Positions 43,723-53,366 of a stretch of DNA of 64,000 nucleotides are shown here, in pieces. Origin of the DNA: Niastella sp966212235. GTDB lineage: Bacteria > Bacteroidota > Bacteroidia > Chitinophagales > Chitinophagaceae. The first letter of the stretch is position 1; each line of letters begins with the position of its first letter. The stretch lies in the NCBI GenBank assembly GCA_966212235.1, contig CBIHPP010000015.1, forward strand, positions 62,001-126,000. Reading direction: 5' to 3'. The position numbers were made by a program, and so were the translations under genes. The notes beneath the pieces are model-generated. The model did not search any database. It was not told where the DNA came from and saw only the letters and a list, made by a program, of their open reading frames with translations.

Positions 43723-44118
43723 TTATTTTTTCGAAAAGTAGGGTACATCATCTCTGCTTATTGTTTCTTTTTGCTGCCAGTATGCCAATGTAACTACCTG
43801 TCCGCGCGGTGTTTTTAATAATCTTCCAAAAACAGCATTGGTGGCATTGAACGTTACGTCTGTAACACCGATAGTAAATGTAGCAGGCGGTAATGGTGGC
43901 GCTGCTGCTGTTTCAGCAGGAGTATCTGCAGAGGCAGGAGTAGCCGCTACGGGCGCAGCCGCTTTCGGGGGTGGAGAAGCGACAACCAGTACGGTATATT
44001 TATTGAATTCGAGTAGCGGTTTTAAAAAATCAACCCGTTGCTGCGACGCATTCTTTTCTACTATGGCGCATTTAACGCCATCCAACTCTTCAAACTCATG
44101 ATTTTTATTAATAGCCAT
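43723..44118 (-). CDS. Small Pro/Ala-rich protein at the end of the complex I operon
   Basis: 131 residues from MAINKNHEFEELDGVKCAIV; an earlier in-frame Met adds three residues. The N-terminal part (about 1-50) is compact with ASQQRVDFLKPLLEFNKYTVLVV. A Pro/Ala-rich linker (about 50-85) follows, then a C-terminal beta-type part (FTIGVTDVTFNATNAVFGRLL). I recall similar small genes next to nuo genes in relatives but cannot name a function. It is 67 bases after nuoN on the same strand. Confidence 0.6.
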   Translation of the reverse strand: MAINKNHEFEELDGVKCAIVEKNASQQRVDFLKPLLEFNKYTVLVVASPPPKAAAPVAATPASADTPAETAAAPPLPPATFTIGVTDVTFNATNAVFGRLLKTPRGQVVTLAYWQQKETISRDDVPYFSKK

Positions 44119-44185
44119 AAATAACAAAAATTACAAAAGACAAAAAACAAGTTCCAAATAAATGCGGGGCCAACTAAGGTGCTAT

Positions 44186-45595
44186 TCAAAATCCAAAACT
44201 CAGCGAATGGATGTAATCATACACATAGCCGGCCAATCCCGTCACAATAATGCCAACAATACAAATGATCATAGCCAGTTTGGAAAAGACTGGTATGGTT
44301 AGCCGTTCGATCGGTTGTTCATTCGTATCCATAAAGATCGCTTTTACGATCCGCAGGTAATAATAAAAAGAGATGATCATATTCAGCGCCGCAATGGTGA
44401 TCAGGATATAGTTTCCTTTTCCTGCGCCCGACATCAAGAGGAAAAACTTTCCAAAGAAACCCGCTGTGGGTGGAACGCCAGCCAGCGAAAACAAAGCAAT
44501 TGTGAGTACCCACGACAATACCGGGTTGGTTCTGTAAAAACCTTTGTAATCACTTACCTGTTCCCTGCCCGTGACAGCGCTTACCAGGGCCACCACACCA
44601 AAAGCCGCGAGGTTTGAGAACACATAAATAAGCACGAAATAAACAACCGATGCGGTTGCAATCTGCGAACTTCCCGTTATACCTACCAAAATAAAACCGA
44701 TCTGTGCAATGGAAGAAAAGGCAAGAAATCGTTTGATATTATTCTGCCTGATAGCAAACAGGTTTCCGATCAAAATGGTAAGCACCGATAAAGCAAACAA
44801 CATATTATACCATGTTTCGGCCAATGGCTTAAACACCGTATATAAAACGGAAACAAATACAAACAGCACCGATCCTTTTGAAATGACCGACAACCAGGAT
44901 GTAACGGCCACCGGTGCGCCTTCGTACACATCAGCCGTCCACAAATGAAAAGGCACCACAGATATTTTAAAACCAAAACCGGCCAGCAATAACACAAAAG
45001 CAAATACCTGTAACGGGGCGCCGGTTATAAGGGCTGTCATTTCACTGAACGTAAGTGTGCCGGTAGCGCCATATACCAACGAAATACCAAATAACAATAA
45101 TCCCGATGCAAATGCAGAAGAGATAATAAACTTCATCGCTGCTTCTGAGGATCTCTTTTTAGCCAGGTCAAAATTGGCCATGGCAGCCAATGGAATGCTT
45201 GATAATTCCAGCCCCACATAAAACATTAATAAATTTCCGGCGGAGATCATGAAGAACATGCCCAGCAAAGTGCACAATAACAGAATATAAAACTCCGGAA
45301 CGTGATCATGCTTTTTCAGCCAGGAAGCCGATTGCAACGAAACGATCAGTGTACCAAGATTCAGTATATTTTTCTCCAGTACAATTAAAGGATTGGTAAA
45401 AAACATTTCATCAAACAGCATACCTTGCTGATTGCCAACAAATCCCACTACCAGGTTCAGTAGCAACAACCCATTGGCGAGGTTCAGTATTTTCTCATTG
45501 GAAATATCGGTTCCAATTTTTATCAGCAACAGGGTAAAGATGATCACCATAATGATCAGTTCCTGTTTCATGAGTATAAAAAAATCAGTCAACAT
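44186..45595 (-). CDS. nuoN: NADH-quinone oxidoreductase subunit N
   Basis: 469 residues with about 14 membrane helices. It belongs to the antiporter-like subunits of complex I, which pump protons in the inner membrane. Typical marks are YVGLELSSIPLAAMANFD, GFGFKISVVPFHLWTADVYEGAP with the key Lys, and RFLAFSSIAQIGFILVG. It is the last of the membrane subunits in the operon. Confidence 0.94.
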   Translation of the reverse strand: MLTDFFILMKQELIIMVIIFTLLLIKIGTDISNEKILNLANGLLLLNLVVGFVGNQQGMLFDEMFFTNPLIVLEKNILNLGTLIVSLQSASWLKKHDHVPEFYILLLCTLLGMFFMISAGNLLMFYVGLELSSIPLAAMANFDLAKKRSSEAAMKFIISSAFASGLLLFGISLVYGATGTLTFSEMTALITGAPLQVFAFVLLLAGFGFKISVVPFHLWTADVYEGAPVAVTSWLSVISKGSVLFVFVSVLYTVFKPLAETWYNMLFALSVLTILIGNLFAIRQNNIKRFLAFSSIAQIGFILVGITGSSQIATASVVYFVLIYVFSNLAAFGVVALVSAVTGREQVSDYKGFYRTNPVLSWVLTIALFSLAGVPPTAGFFGKFFLLMSGAGKGNYILITIAALNMIISFYYYLRIVKAIFMDTNEQPIERLTIPVFSKLAMIICIVGIIVTGLAGYVYDYIHSLSFGF

Positions 45596-45615
45596 AATTT
45601 ATATTATAGGTGTGC

Positions 45616-47091
45616 CTATTTAATCAATTCCGTCAACCAGAAAGGCGCAATACCGATGGCCAGGATACCAATGATAAGTATAGTAGCCGCTACTTTTTCA
45701 TTCCAGCCCGCATCTGCCAGTGGTACGGCCTGCTGGTGCGACGTATCCTCGCCTGCTTGATACAACGGTCCCATGATCACTTTCCCCATGGCCCTTAATA
45801 TGTATACGGCCGTTACCACAATGGAAGCGCAGGCCAGGATGGTAGCCACCCGGTATAAGGTATCCGCATTTTCCCAGGCGCCCATAAAAACCGTCATCTC
45901 GGCTACAAACCCACTCAAACCTGGTAGACCGAGTGAACATAAACCAGCTATTACAAAAACCGTTGCGATAAAAGGCATTACTTTTAATAAACCGCCTAAT
46001 TGCGCCACTTGCCGGGTATGCGTTCTGTCATACAACATGCCAATGGCCGCAAAGAAAAGGGCCGTCATCAATCCATGCGATACCATTTGCAGCACCGCAC
46101 CCATGATGGCTGTTTTGGTTAACATGCCAATACCCAGTAACACAAATCCGCAATGACTAACCGATGAATAAGCATTGATATATTTAAGATCGGTTTGCAT
46201 CATGGTAGCGAAAGCGCCATATATAATAGCAATGGTAGCAAGCAGGATAATGATCCATGAATAATATTGCGCGCCCTCAGGCATTAACAGCGTAGCCACC
46301 CGCAAGCATCCATACCCGCCGAGTTTCATGGATATGCCGGCCAGGAACATGGATGCCGCAGTAGGCGCCGATGAATGTCCGTCGGGCACCCAGGTATGGA
46401 ACGGGAACAGCGCAGTAAAAACGCCAAAGCCAACAAAGGCGAAGGGAAAGAATATTTTCTGCACTTCTATAGGAATGTGCAGTTGTGCTATCTGTAACAG
46501 ATCAAAAGTATGCGTACCGCCGGCCATTGGGGTATTAAAATAAATACCGGCCAGGCCAACAAAAACCAACGCACTCCCACCCATCAACATCAGGGCCAGT
46601 TTCATGGCGCTGTATTCCTTGCGACCGCTGCCCCAGATACCGATAAGCAGAAACTTGGGTATAACAGCTACTTCCAAAAAGAAAAACAGGGTAAACAGAT
46701 CGAGCGAAATAAAAAAGCCATAGGCGCCCATGCTTAGGAGCACTAACAGAAAGAAAAATTCTTTGCTCAACTTTTCCATGGACCACGAAACCAGGATGCC
46801 TGCAATGGTTACAAAAGCCGTTAGCAGGATCATGGCAATGGAAATACCATCGGCGCCAATATGATAATGAATGTTCAGCGGTGTAAACCAAACATAGTCT
46901 TCTTCAAATAACATGGTGGCCTGATCACCAGCCCCACGTTGTTGCCAGTAAGAAGCCAGCAACAAAAAAGCAACTACCAATTGCACCACGGCGCCGCTTA
47001 ACGCCACCACACGCACCTGCCGTAAGCCGTTACAAAACAACAGCAGAATGGCTGTGACGAGTGGTAATATGATGAGTAAAGACAAGCTCAT
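45616..47091 (-). CDS. nuoM: NADH-quinone oxidoreductase subunit M
   Basis: 491 residues, hydrophobic throughout. It carries GADGISIAMILLTAFVTIAG, FFLEVAVIPKFLLIGIWG and FPFHTWVPDGHSSAPTAASMFLAG (family blocks), with the Lys and His residues of the antiporter half-channels. It lies 20 bases upstream of nuoN and follows nuoL by 32 bases. Confidence 0.95.
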   Translation of the reverse strand: MSLSLLIILPLVTAILLLFCNGLRQVRVVALSGAVVQLVVAFLLLASYWQQRGAGDQATMLFEEDYVWFTPLNIHYHIGADGISIAMILLTAFVTIAGILVSWSMEKLSKEFFFLLVLLSMGAYGFFISLDLFTLFFFLEVAVIPKFLLIGIWGSGRKEYSAMKLALMLMGGSALVFVGLAGIYFNTPMAGGTHTFDLLQIAQLHIPIEVQKIFFPFAFVGFGVFTALFPFHTWVPDGHSSAPTAASMFLAGISMKLGGYGCLRVATLLMPEGAQYYSWIIILLATIAIIYGAFATMMQTDLKYINAYSSVSHCGFVLLGIGMLTKTAIMGAVLQMVSHGLMTALFFAAIGMLYDRTHTRQVAQLGGLLKVMPFIATVFVIAGLCSLGLPGLSGFVAEMTVFMGAWENADTLYRVATILACASIVVTAVYILRAMGKVIMGPLYQAGEDTSHQQAVPLADAGWNEKVAATILIIGILAIGIAPFWLTELIK

Positions 47092-47123
47092 ATTTTGTTT
47101 GCGGTTTGTAGTTTATAGTTTTC

Positions 47124-49061
47124 TCAATTCCACCAATAAATAAATACGGCGGCCAGCGCTATGATGCCGCCAAAGAAATACAGTGTATAGCTTTGTACAT
47201 TGCCCGACTGTAATGCTTTTATTCCTTCCGAAAAACGGGTAGTCGTAGACCCCAGCCAGTTCATACTTCCATCAACAATATATTTATCGATCCACGCAGC
47301 TGGTTTTGCAATGCCATTAAAGATGATCTTTTTAGTGACGAACAGATACAGTTCATCAAAATAGAATTTTTGCCGGGCTGCCCGGTAAAGTCCACCCAAT
47401 GCAGCCGCAACCTTTTGTGGCCGCGGGTTCTCCCGGTAATAAAGTATATAAGCTAATGCAATACCGGCAATAGCCATAAAAACAGGTGCAATAGAAAAAC
47501 TTATTGGGATGGAAATTTCTTCGGCCCTTCCATTGAATGAGATGTAATGTGAAAAGGGAATAAACCCAACGACTACAGCTGCCACTGCTAATAGCAGTAA
47601 AGGCAATTTCATATTCCAGGCGCCTTCCCCATGATTGTTGCTGTGGGAATTATGCGCCGGCGTTTTATTCCAGAAAACACTGAAATATAACCGGAACATA
47701 TAGAATGCAGTGATTCCGGATGTGATCAATGCGATATAATAAATGAGCCGATTATTTTGCCAGGCAGTCATTAATATTTCTTCCTTGCTAAAAAATCCGG
47801 CGAAGGGTGGAATACCGGCAATAGCCAGACAAGCGATCAAAAATGTAATATGTGTCAATGGCATCAACTTTCGCAATCCACCCATATCGTTCATTTCGTT
47901 GGAATGAACAAAATGGATAACCGCTCCGGCGCCCAGGAACAGCAATGATTTAAAAAACGCATGGGTGAAAAGATGAAAAAGCGAAGCAGTATAACCAGAA
48001 TCGGAAGCTGCGCCAAAAGCCGGCACGCCCAATGCAAACAACATGTACCCGATCTGTGAAATGGTTGAATAGGCCAGCACCCGTTTGATATCCGTTTGTG
48101 TGCAGGCAATGATGGCGGCGAGAAAAGCCGAGATAGCGCCTATCCAGGTTATCAATTGTAAAATGGAAACATCAACCAGAAACACGGCATACAACCTGGC
48201 TACCAGGTATACACCGGCCACCACCATGGTGGCAGCATGTATCAATGCCGATACCGGCGTAGGACCTTCCATGGCATCGGGCAGCCAGATGTGCAAGGGG
48301 AACATGGCCGATTTACCAGCGCCGCCAATAAACACAAGCGCAAGCGCCCAACTCAACATCGTAACACCCAGGAAAGTAGTATCGGTCATCTGCATCCATT
48401 CCAACGAATCCTTATCCGTTAACCGTTGTATCAAGGTACCAAAATCGAGCGTGCCGCTATAAAATGCCAGGATCAGGATCCCGATCAAAAAGCCAAGGTC
48501 GGCAAAGCGGGTTACGACAAAAGCTTTTTTGGCTGCTGCCACTGCAGCTGGTTTGTCGTAATAAAAACCAATGAGCAAGAAAGATGATACACCCACCAGT
48601 TCCCAGAAAATATAGATCTGAAAAATATTCGTGGAAAGCACCAGGCCAAGCATGGAGAAAGTAAACAACCCAAGAAATGCATAATAGATGGCAAATCTGT
48701 TCTCTCCTTTCATATAACCGAGGCTAAACACATGCACCATTAATGAAACAAACGTTACTACCACCAGCATCATCACCGAAGCGGGATCAAGCAAGACTCC
48801 CATGTCGATGGACATACCGGGCGAGAACTGCAACCAGGTATACTTTAATGCAATGACCGGCTGATAGATGCCATTTATCTTTCCATTGACAAAAAAATAC
48901 TGATATGCAGTGTAGAAAGCCAGTACCGTTGAAACCAACAGGATCCCTGTCCCGAGCAAGCCCGACGTTCTGGCAAAATGTTTTTGTCCAAACAAACCCA
49001 ATATCACAAAACCTGCCAGTGGCAGCAATGGAATGAGCGCTATGTATGATGAGTAAGGCAT
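47124..49061 (-). CDS. nuoL: NADH-quinone oxidoreductase subunit L
   Basis: About 645 residues from MPYSSYIALIPLLPL; the upstream frame extension is excluded because it comes from simple-sequence DNA. It has about 16 helices, including the lateral C-terminal helix. Marks are FWELVGVSSFLLIGFYYDKP, AGKSAMFPLHIWLPDAMEGPT and AYSTISQIGYMLFALG. The 80-base gap to nuoK holds CTATCAAC/CAACTT simple repeats. Confidence 0.95.
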   Translation of the reverse strand: MPYSSYIALIPLLPLAGFVILGLFGQKHFARTSGLLGTGILLVSTVLAFYTAYQYFFVNGKINGIYQPVIALKYTWLQFSPGMSIDMGVLLDPASVMMLVVVTFVSLMVHVFSLGYMKGENRFAIYYAFLGLFTFSMLGLVLSTNIFQIYIFWELVGVSSFLLIGFYYDKPAAVAAAKKAFVVTRFADLGFLIGILILAFYSGTLDFGTLIQRLTDKDSLEWMQMTDTTFLGVTMLSWALALVFIGGAGKSAMFPLHIWLPDAMEGPTPVSALIHAATMVVAGVYLVARLYAVFLVDVSILQLITWIGAISAFLAAIIACTQTDIKRVLAYSTISQIGYMLFALGVPAFGAASDSGYTASLFHLFTHAFFKSLLFLGAGAVIHFVHSNEMNDMGGLRKLMPLTHITFLIACLAIAGIPPFAGFFSKEEILMTAWQNNRLIYYIALITSGITAFYMFRLYFSVFWNKTPAHNSHSNNHGEGAWNMKLPLLLLAVAAVVVGFIPFSHYISFNGRAEEISIPISFSIAPVFMAIAGIALAYILYYRENPRPQKVAAALGGLYRAARQKFYFDELYLFVTKKIIFNGIAKPAAWIDKYIVDGSMNWLGSTTTRFSEGIKALQSGNVQSYTLYFFGGIIALAAVFIYWWN

Positions 49062-49141
49062 ATGGTGAATCGTGAAACGTGAAACGGCAAACGCGAAAGA
49101 CTTTATCAACTCTATCAACCCTATCAACTTTTCAACTTAAC

Positions 49142-49456
49142 TCAATACCTCATCTCCTTCGTATCTTCCACATCTATCGATCTGTGATTTCTGTACAGGT
49201 TAATAATTATGGCGATGGCAACAGCTGCTTCCGCAGCGGCAACCGTAATAATAAACAGGGAAAAGAAAACACCACTCAGTCTATCGGGGTACAGGTATTT
49301 ATTGAAAGCCACGAAATTGATGTTCACGCTATTTAGTATCAGCTCTATGGCCATGAGCATGGTAATTAAGTTGCGCCGGGTGAACAGTCCGTACATGCCT
49401 ATAAAAAACAAGGCCGTGCTTACAAACAGGATATGTGTTAATGGGATGGTGCTCAT
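49142..49456 (-). CDS. nuoK: NADH-quinone oxidoreductase subunit K
   Basis: 104 residues with three helices. NLITMLMAIELILNSVNINFVAF holds the conserved membrane Glu (MAIELI), and AAEAAVAIAIIINLYR holds the second. The start overlaps the nuoJ stop by 4 bases (ATGA). Confidence 0.94.
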   Translation of the reverse strand: MSTIPLTHILFVSTALFFIGMYGLFTRRNLITMLMAIELILNSVNINFVAFNKYLYPDRLSGVFFSLFIITVAAAEAAVAIAIIINLYRNHRSIDVEDTKEMRY

Positions 49457-50082
49457 GTTGTTTTTTCCTCCATTGACTCTTTAACAGACCTGTCAGGTTC
49501 GTTTGCCTCGTCAGTGGTACCAGACGACCCGTCTTTTTGTTTAGGTGACACCGGCTTTTGCACCATTATTCCTTTAGGCGCCGCTTTCATGGCAATAACA
49601 ATACAACCGATCATCGCTGCCAGCAATAACATACTCACTACTTCAAAAGGCAATACAAAACCATATTGTTTAGTGTCCAGCATTTGTTCACCGATAGCGG
49701 AAACAGGTACCACAAATGGTTTTGCCGGCGTCTCTGTAAATCCGTGTTCATATATAAGCCGGTATGAAAATGCAAAACCAAACAGAACGGCCAGCAAGGA
49801 GAAAAGAATGCGCTTCAAAGGTGGCTTTGGCATTTCATGGCCCGATTGCTGCGTGAGGAAAATGGAGAAGATGATCAGCACCACCACACCGCCGACATAT
49901 ACTATGATCTGAACAGCCGCCACAAATTCTACCTGCATCCAGAAATACAGGGCAGCAACACCCACCAAACTAAACAGCAGCCAGATGGCAGAACGGAATA
50001 TCCTGGTGGTAGTCACCGCCAAAACAGCCGTTCCCAGCACAAAGGCTGAAATCAGGTAGAATATAATTTGTGATGCATTCAT
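49453..50082 (-). CDS. nuoJ: NADH-quinone oxidoreductase subunit J
   Basis: 209 residues with five helices and the family block VQIIVYVGGVVVLIIFSIFL. The C-terminal tail (about residues 170-209) is hydrophilic and charged (PKQKDGSSGTTDEANEPDRS), longer than in many NuoJ proteins. It overlaps nuoK by 4 bases and follows nuoI by 9 bases. Confidence 0.93.
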   Translation of the reverse strand: MNASQIIFYLISAFVLGTAVLAVTTTRIFRSAIWLLFSLVGVAALYFWMQVEFVAAVQIIVYVGGVVVLIIFSIFLTQQSGHEMPKPPLKRILFSLLAVLFGFAFSYRLIYEHGFTETPAKPFVVPVSAIGEQMLDTKQYGFVLPFEVVSMLLLAAMIGCIVIAMKAAPKGIMVQKPVSPKQKDGSSGTTDEANEPDRSVKESMEEKTT

Positions 50083-50091
50083 AATAATATT

Positions 50092-50568
50092 TTATTCTAT
50101 CCCCGCTCTCAACTTCGACCCCGGCAAATTCAACTTTTTCAGCAACTGGTTTCTATCGAAAACGCTATGCTCAAATGTCTGCGCCATTTTTATGGCATCG
50201 GTGGGACAAGCCACCACACATAAATTACACATGGTACACAGCTCCAGGTGATACACGAATGTGTCCAGCGCTTTTTTCTTCTTACCCTCCGGCGTCATAT
50301 CAAATTTGGTAATGATCTTTATAGTCGCATTCGGACAAGCCAGCTCACATGCCGTGCATCCTGTACAGGCGTGTTCGTTATTGTCGTCGTGCGTCATCAC
50401 CACTTCGCCCCGGAAACGCTCGGGCAGTTTCATTTGCGCCCGGTTATCGGGATACTGCTGTGTAATGATCTCTTTCGGCCTTATAAAATAATGACCTGTT
50501 GTTTTCATACCCTTCAGCAGCGATGCCACCCCATGGTATATATCCGATATGTATTGTTTTAGAAACAT
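50092..50568 (-). CDS. nuoI: NADH-quinone oxidoreductase subunit I (two 4Fe-4S clusters)
   Basis: 158 residues. Two ferredoxin motifs, CTGCTACELACPNATIKI and CTMCNLCVVACPTDAIKM, bind the N6a and N6b clusters that pass electrons toward NuoB. The N-terminal helix faces the membrane arm. It lies 27 bases after nuoH. Confidence 0.95.
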   Translation of the reverse strand: MFLKQYISDIYHGVASLLKGMKTTGHYFIRPKEIITQQYPDNRAQMKLPERFRGEVVMTHDDNNEHACTGCTACELACPNATIKIITKFDMTPEGKKKKALDTFVYHLELCTMCNLCVVACPTDAIKMAQTFEHSVFDRNQLLKKLNLPGSKLRAGIE

Positions 50569-50595
50569 ATTGTTCTCTCTTTTAAGAATGGGGGT

Positions 50596-51672
50596 TTAAA
50601 AATGCCATCCCATAATCGCAACCAGCGTTATCAGTAACAGGTTGAACATACTGATCGGCAACAAATATTTCCATTCCAGGTTCAGCAATTGATCAACCCG
50701 CAACCTCGGAAAAGTCCAGCGGAACCACATGATCAAAAAGATCAGGAAAAATGTTTTGCCCAGGAACCAAACCGAAGAAGGGATAAAATCCATGATATGA
50801 TTAAAACCCTCCCAGTGACCGATGTGAAATGGCATCCATCCGCCTAAGAACAAGGTGGCGCCAATGGCACATACAATAAAGATGTTGATATATTCTGCCA
50901 GGAAAAACAGCGCGAACTTCATACCTGAATACTCTGTGTGAAAACCTGCAGTTAATTCAGATTCCGCTTCGGCCAGATCGAACGGTGCGCGGTTGGTTTC
51001 TGCCGTTACTGCAATAATAAATATCACAAAAGAGATAATAGCTGGAATATGTCCACGAAACAACCACCAGCCGGTTTGTTGCGATGCAATAATTTCCGAG
51101 ATCTGTAAACTACCCGACAGTACAACAATAGAGATGATAGACAATCCGGCCGACAATTCATAACTAACGATCTGCGCACCGCTGCGCATAGCGCCCAACA
51201 AAGAATATTTGTTGTTGCTGGCCCAGCCCGCCATCAGAATTCCGATCACCGAAACCGACGACACTGCCGACACATACAACACGCCTATATTAATATCCCA
51301 GATCTGAAATCCTTTAGCAAATGCAATGGGCGCGAGTATCAGCATGGCGGCGATCATCACAATAAAAGGTGCGAGGTTAAACAGGAATTTATCGGCGCCG
51401 TTGGGTGTCAGCCCTTCCTTCATCATCAACTTCAACGTATCGGCAGTAGTTTGTAACATGCCTTTCGGTCCTACCCTGTTTGGCCCTAACCGGATCTGCA
51501 TGCGCGCAGCTACCTTACGCTCCATTAACACCAAAACCAGTCCCAGTATAGCAAACAACCCGATCGCCAACAACATGACAATGGTGCATTCCAGTATCAA
51601 TGCCATGGTTGGGTTGAACGTGCTGTACAACCACTGCTGTATAGAATCGGTTATGTGCTCCAGGCTAAACAT
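50596..51672 (-). CDS. nuoH: NADH-quinone oxidoreductase subunit H
   Basis: 358 residues with eight helices. It forms the quinone chamber with NuoD and NuoB. Marks are VLMERKVAARMQIRLGPNRVGP, AETNRAPFDLAEAESELTAGFHTEYSG (as family blocks) and FRWTFPRLRVDQLLNLEWKYLLP. It follows nuoD by only 14 bases; nuoE, nuoF and nuoG, often found between D and H, are absent. Confidence 0.96.
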   Translation of the reverse strand: MFSLEHITDSIQQWLYSTFNPTMALILECTIVMLLAIGLFAILGLVLVLMERKVAARMQIRLGPNRVGPKGMLQTTADTLKLMMKEGLTPNGADKFLFNLAPFIVMIAAMLILAPIAFAKGFQIWDINIGVLYVSAVSSVSVIGILMAGWASNNKYSLLGAMRSGAQIVSYELSAGLSIISIVVLSGSLQISEIIASQQTGWWLFRGHIPAIISFVIFIIAVTAETNRAPFDLAEAESELTAGFHTEYSGMKFALFFLAEYINIFIVCAIGATLFLGGWMPFHIGHWEGFNHIMDFIPSSVWFLGKTFFLIFLIMWFRWTFPRLRVDQLLNLEWKYLLPISMFNLLLITLVAIMGWHF

Positions 51673-51686
51673 CGTTAATAATTATA

Positions 51687-52856
51687 TTATCTATCAATAT
51701 CAGGTATAACAAGGTCCAATGTTCCCATGATGGCCATGAGATCACCGATCTTACATCCTCTGCTCATATGATCCAAAGTGGACAAATTTGAAAAACCCGG
51801 CGATCTGAATTTTATCCGGTACGGTGTTGTGCCGCCTTCACTGACTATATACACGCCTAACTCACCGCGGGCAGTTTCTACCCTTGAATAAAATTCTCCT
51901 TTGGGCAATTTCAATACGGCTTTTGTTTTTGCCTGAAAATCGCCTTCGGGAATATTATCGATCAATTGCTCAATGATGCGGATCGATTGCCGCAATTCTT
52001 TCATCCGCACCAGGTACCTGGCATAGCTATCACCACCGGTTTCAATGATCTCATCAAACGATACTTTATCATACACCTCATAAGGATATAATTTCCTGAT
52101 ATCACACGCTACACCACTTGCTCGTCCAACAGGTCCTGTACAACCAAAAGAGATGGCATCTTCTTTTGATAATACACCCACGCCTTTGGTGCGGTTCTGA
52201 AAAATAATATTACCGGTTACCAGGTCATCGTATTCATCAACCTTACTATTAAAAAGCTGAATAAAATCCTTTACCCTTTTTTGAAAATTCGGATGAATAT
52301 CATACATCACGCCACCCGGTACCATATAGTTCATCGTTAAGCGGGCGCCGCAGGTTTCTTCCATGATATCATTAATCGTTTCCCGTTCGCGAAAGGCATA
52401 AAAAAACGGCGTGAATGCGCCGAGGTCCATGCCCAATGCCCCCCACCACAATTCATGAGAAGCAATGCGGGTCAATTCATCCATCAGCACCCTGATCACC
52501 TGGGCGCGTGGTGGTATTTCCAGTTGTAGTCCTTTTTCAACACATAGCGCGCAGCCATGGTTGTTAATATGGGCCGACAAATAATCCATCCGGCTGGTAA
52601 CATAAATGAACTGCCGGTAGCTGAGGCTTTCGCACATTTTTTCAATGCTGCGGTGTATATAACCTAAATGCGGTTCTACTTTTTTGATCGTTTCGCCCTG
52701 CAGCGTGATCACCAGGTGCAAAACGCCATGCGTTGCAGGATGCTGCGGTCCCACATTGATCACCAGCTCACCGGCATCAGCAGCGGCCCCCTCTAAATCT
52801 CCCCCGGTGGGGGAGACTAAGGTATTAGCTTTAACTATTTGTGTTTCTCTATACAA
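51687..52856 (-). CDS. nuoD: NADH-quinone oxidoreductase subunit D
   Basis: 389 residues. The 49-kDa fold begins at GELVINVGPQHPATHGVLHL and shows YLSAHINNHGCALCVEKG, GALGMDLGAFTPFFYAFRERE and the C-terminal block ending DLVIPDIDR. It lines the quinone pocket. The first about 28 residues are unusual: from about residue 12 to 26 (LVSPTGGDLEGAA) they are encoded by a palindromic repeat, while the conserved part starts after. The gene sits between nuoC and nuoH in the operon. Confidence 0.94.
   Translation of the reverse strand: MYRETQIVKANTLVSPTGGDLEGAAADAGELVINVGPQHPATHGVLHLVITLQGETIKKVEPHLGYIHRSIEKMCESLSYRQFIYVTSRMDYLSAHINNHGCALCVEKGLQLEIPPRAQVIRVLMDELTRIASHELWWGALGMDLGAFTPFFYAFRERETINDIMEETCGARLTMNYMVPGGVMYDIHPNFQKRVKDFIQLFNSKVDEYDDLVTGNIIFQNRTKGVGVLSKEDAISFGCTGPVGRASGVACDIRKLYPYEVYDKVSFDEIIETGGDSYARYLVRMKELRQSIRIIEQLIDNIPEGDFQAKTKAVLKLPKGEFYSRVETARGELGVYIVSEGGTTPYRIKFRSPGFSNLSTLDHMSRGCKIGDLMAIMGTLDLVIPDIDR
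52785..52818. repeat. Dispersed palindromic repeat inside the 5' end of nuoD
   Basis: The core TCTCCCCCGGTGGGGGAGA (52798-52816) has perfect 8-base arms around GGT. Flanking GGCCCCCTCTAAA and CTAA complete a unit that matches a repeat I know from intergenic regions of several Bacteroidota genomes. Here it is translated in frame as part of the NuoD N-terminus. The identity with the dispersed family should be confirmed by a search. Confidence 0.65.
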
Positions 52857-52895
52857 GTGCCAATAATGAATATTAAATAATGAATTATGCCTGTT

Positions 52896-53366
52896 TTACA
52901 GCTTTATCATATTCACGGGGTCTTCAAAATCTTTTCGTAATGGATATCCTTCAAAATCATCGGTCAGCAACAATCGCCGCAGGTCAGGGTGATGCTGGAA
53001 CCGCACCCCAAACAGGTCAAATACTTCCCGCTCATGAAATTCCGCGGTTCGCCAGATATCCGATACGGTTTCTATTTCAGGATTATTCCGGTCCAGTTTA
53101 ACTTTCACCACAATCGTATGCCGGAACACCGTTGACGAAAAATGATATACCATAGAGAACAACGTTTTGCCTGCCGCAGTCTGCGACCAGTCGATACAGG
53201 TGAGGCAAAACAAATAATCCATGACCAGCGCTTCATTTCGCAACCATTGTGCAAATGGTTTGAATTCACCAGCTTCTACCTGTACATTCAACCATTCGCC
53301 GGTTTCATCAAAAACAGCGTTTGGTTGAAACTGAATGATATGTTCTTTTAATTCATCTTTGGTCAT
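52896..53366 (-). CDS. nuoC: NADH-quinone oxidoreductase subunit C
   Basis: 156 residues from MTKDELKEHIIQFQPNAVF; the longer frame reads into nuoB. The 30-kDa subunit block is FHEREVFDLFGVRFQHHPDLRRLLLTDDFEGYPLRKDF, cited here in pieces: EREVFDLFG, RRLLL, GYPLRKDF. It overlaps nuoB by 4 bases. It is separate from nuoD, not fused. Confidence 0.93.
   Translation of the reverse strand: MTKDELKEHIIQFQPNAVFDETGEWLNVQVEAGEFKPFAQWLRNEALVMDYLFCLTCIDWSQTAAGKTLFSMVYHFSSTVFRHTIVVKVKLDRNNPEIETVSDIWRTAEFHEREVFDLFGVRFQHHPDLRRLLLTDDFEGYPLRKDFEDPVNMIKL

Noticed and set aside
51673..51686. Missing nuoE/F/G by assembly error or frame disruption
   Set aside because: nuoD and nuoH are both complete and 14 bases apart, so no remnant exists at this site.
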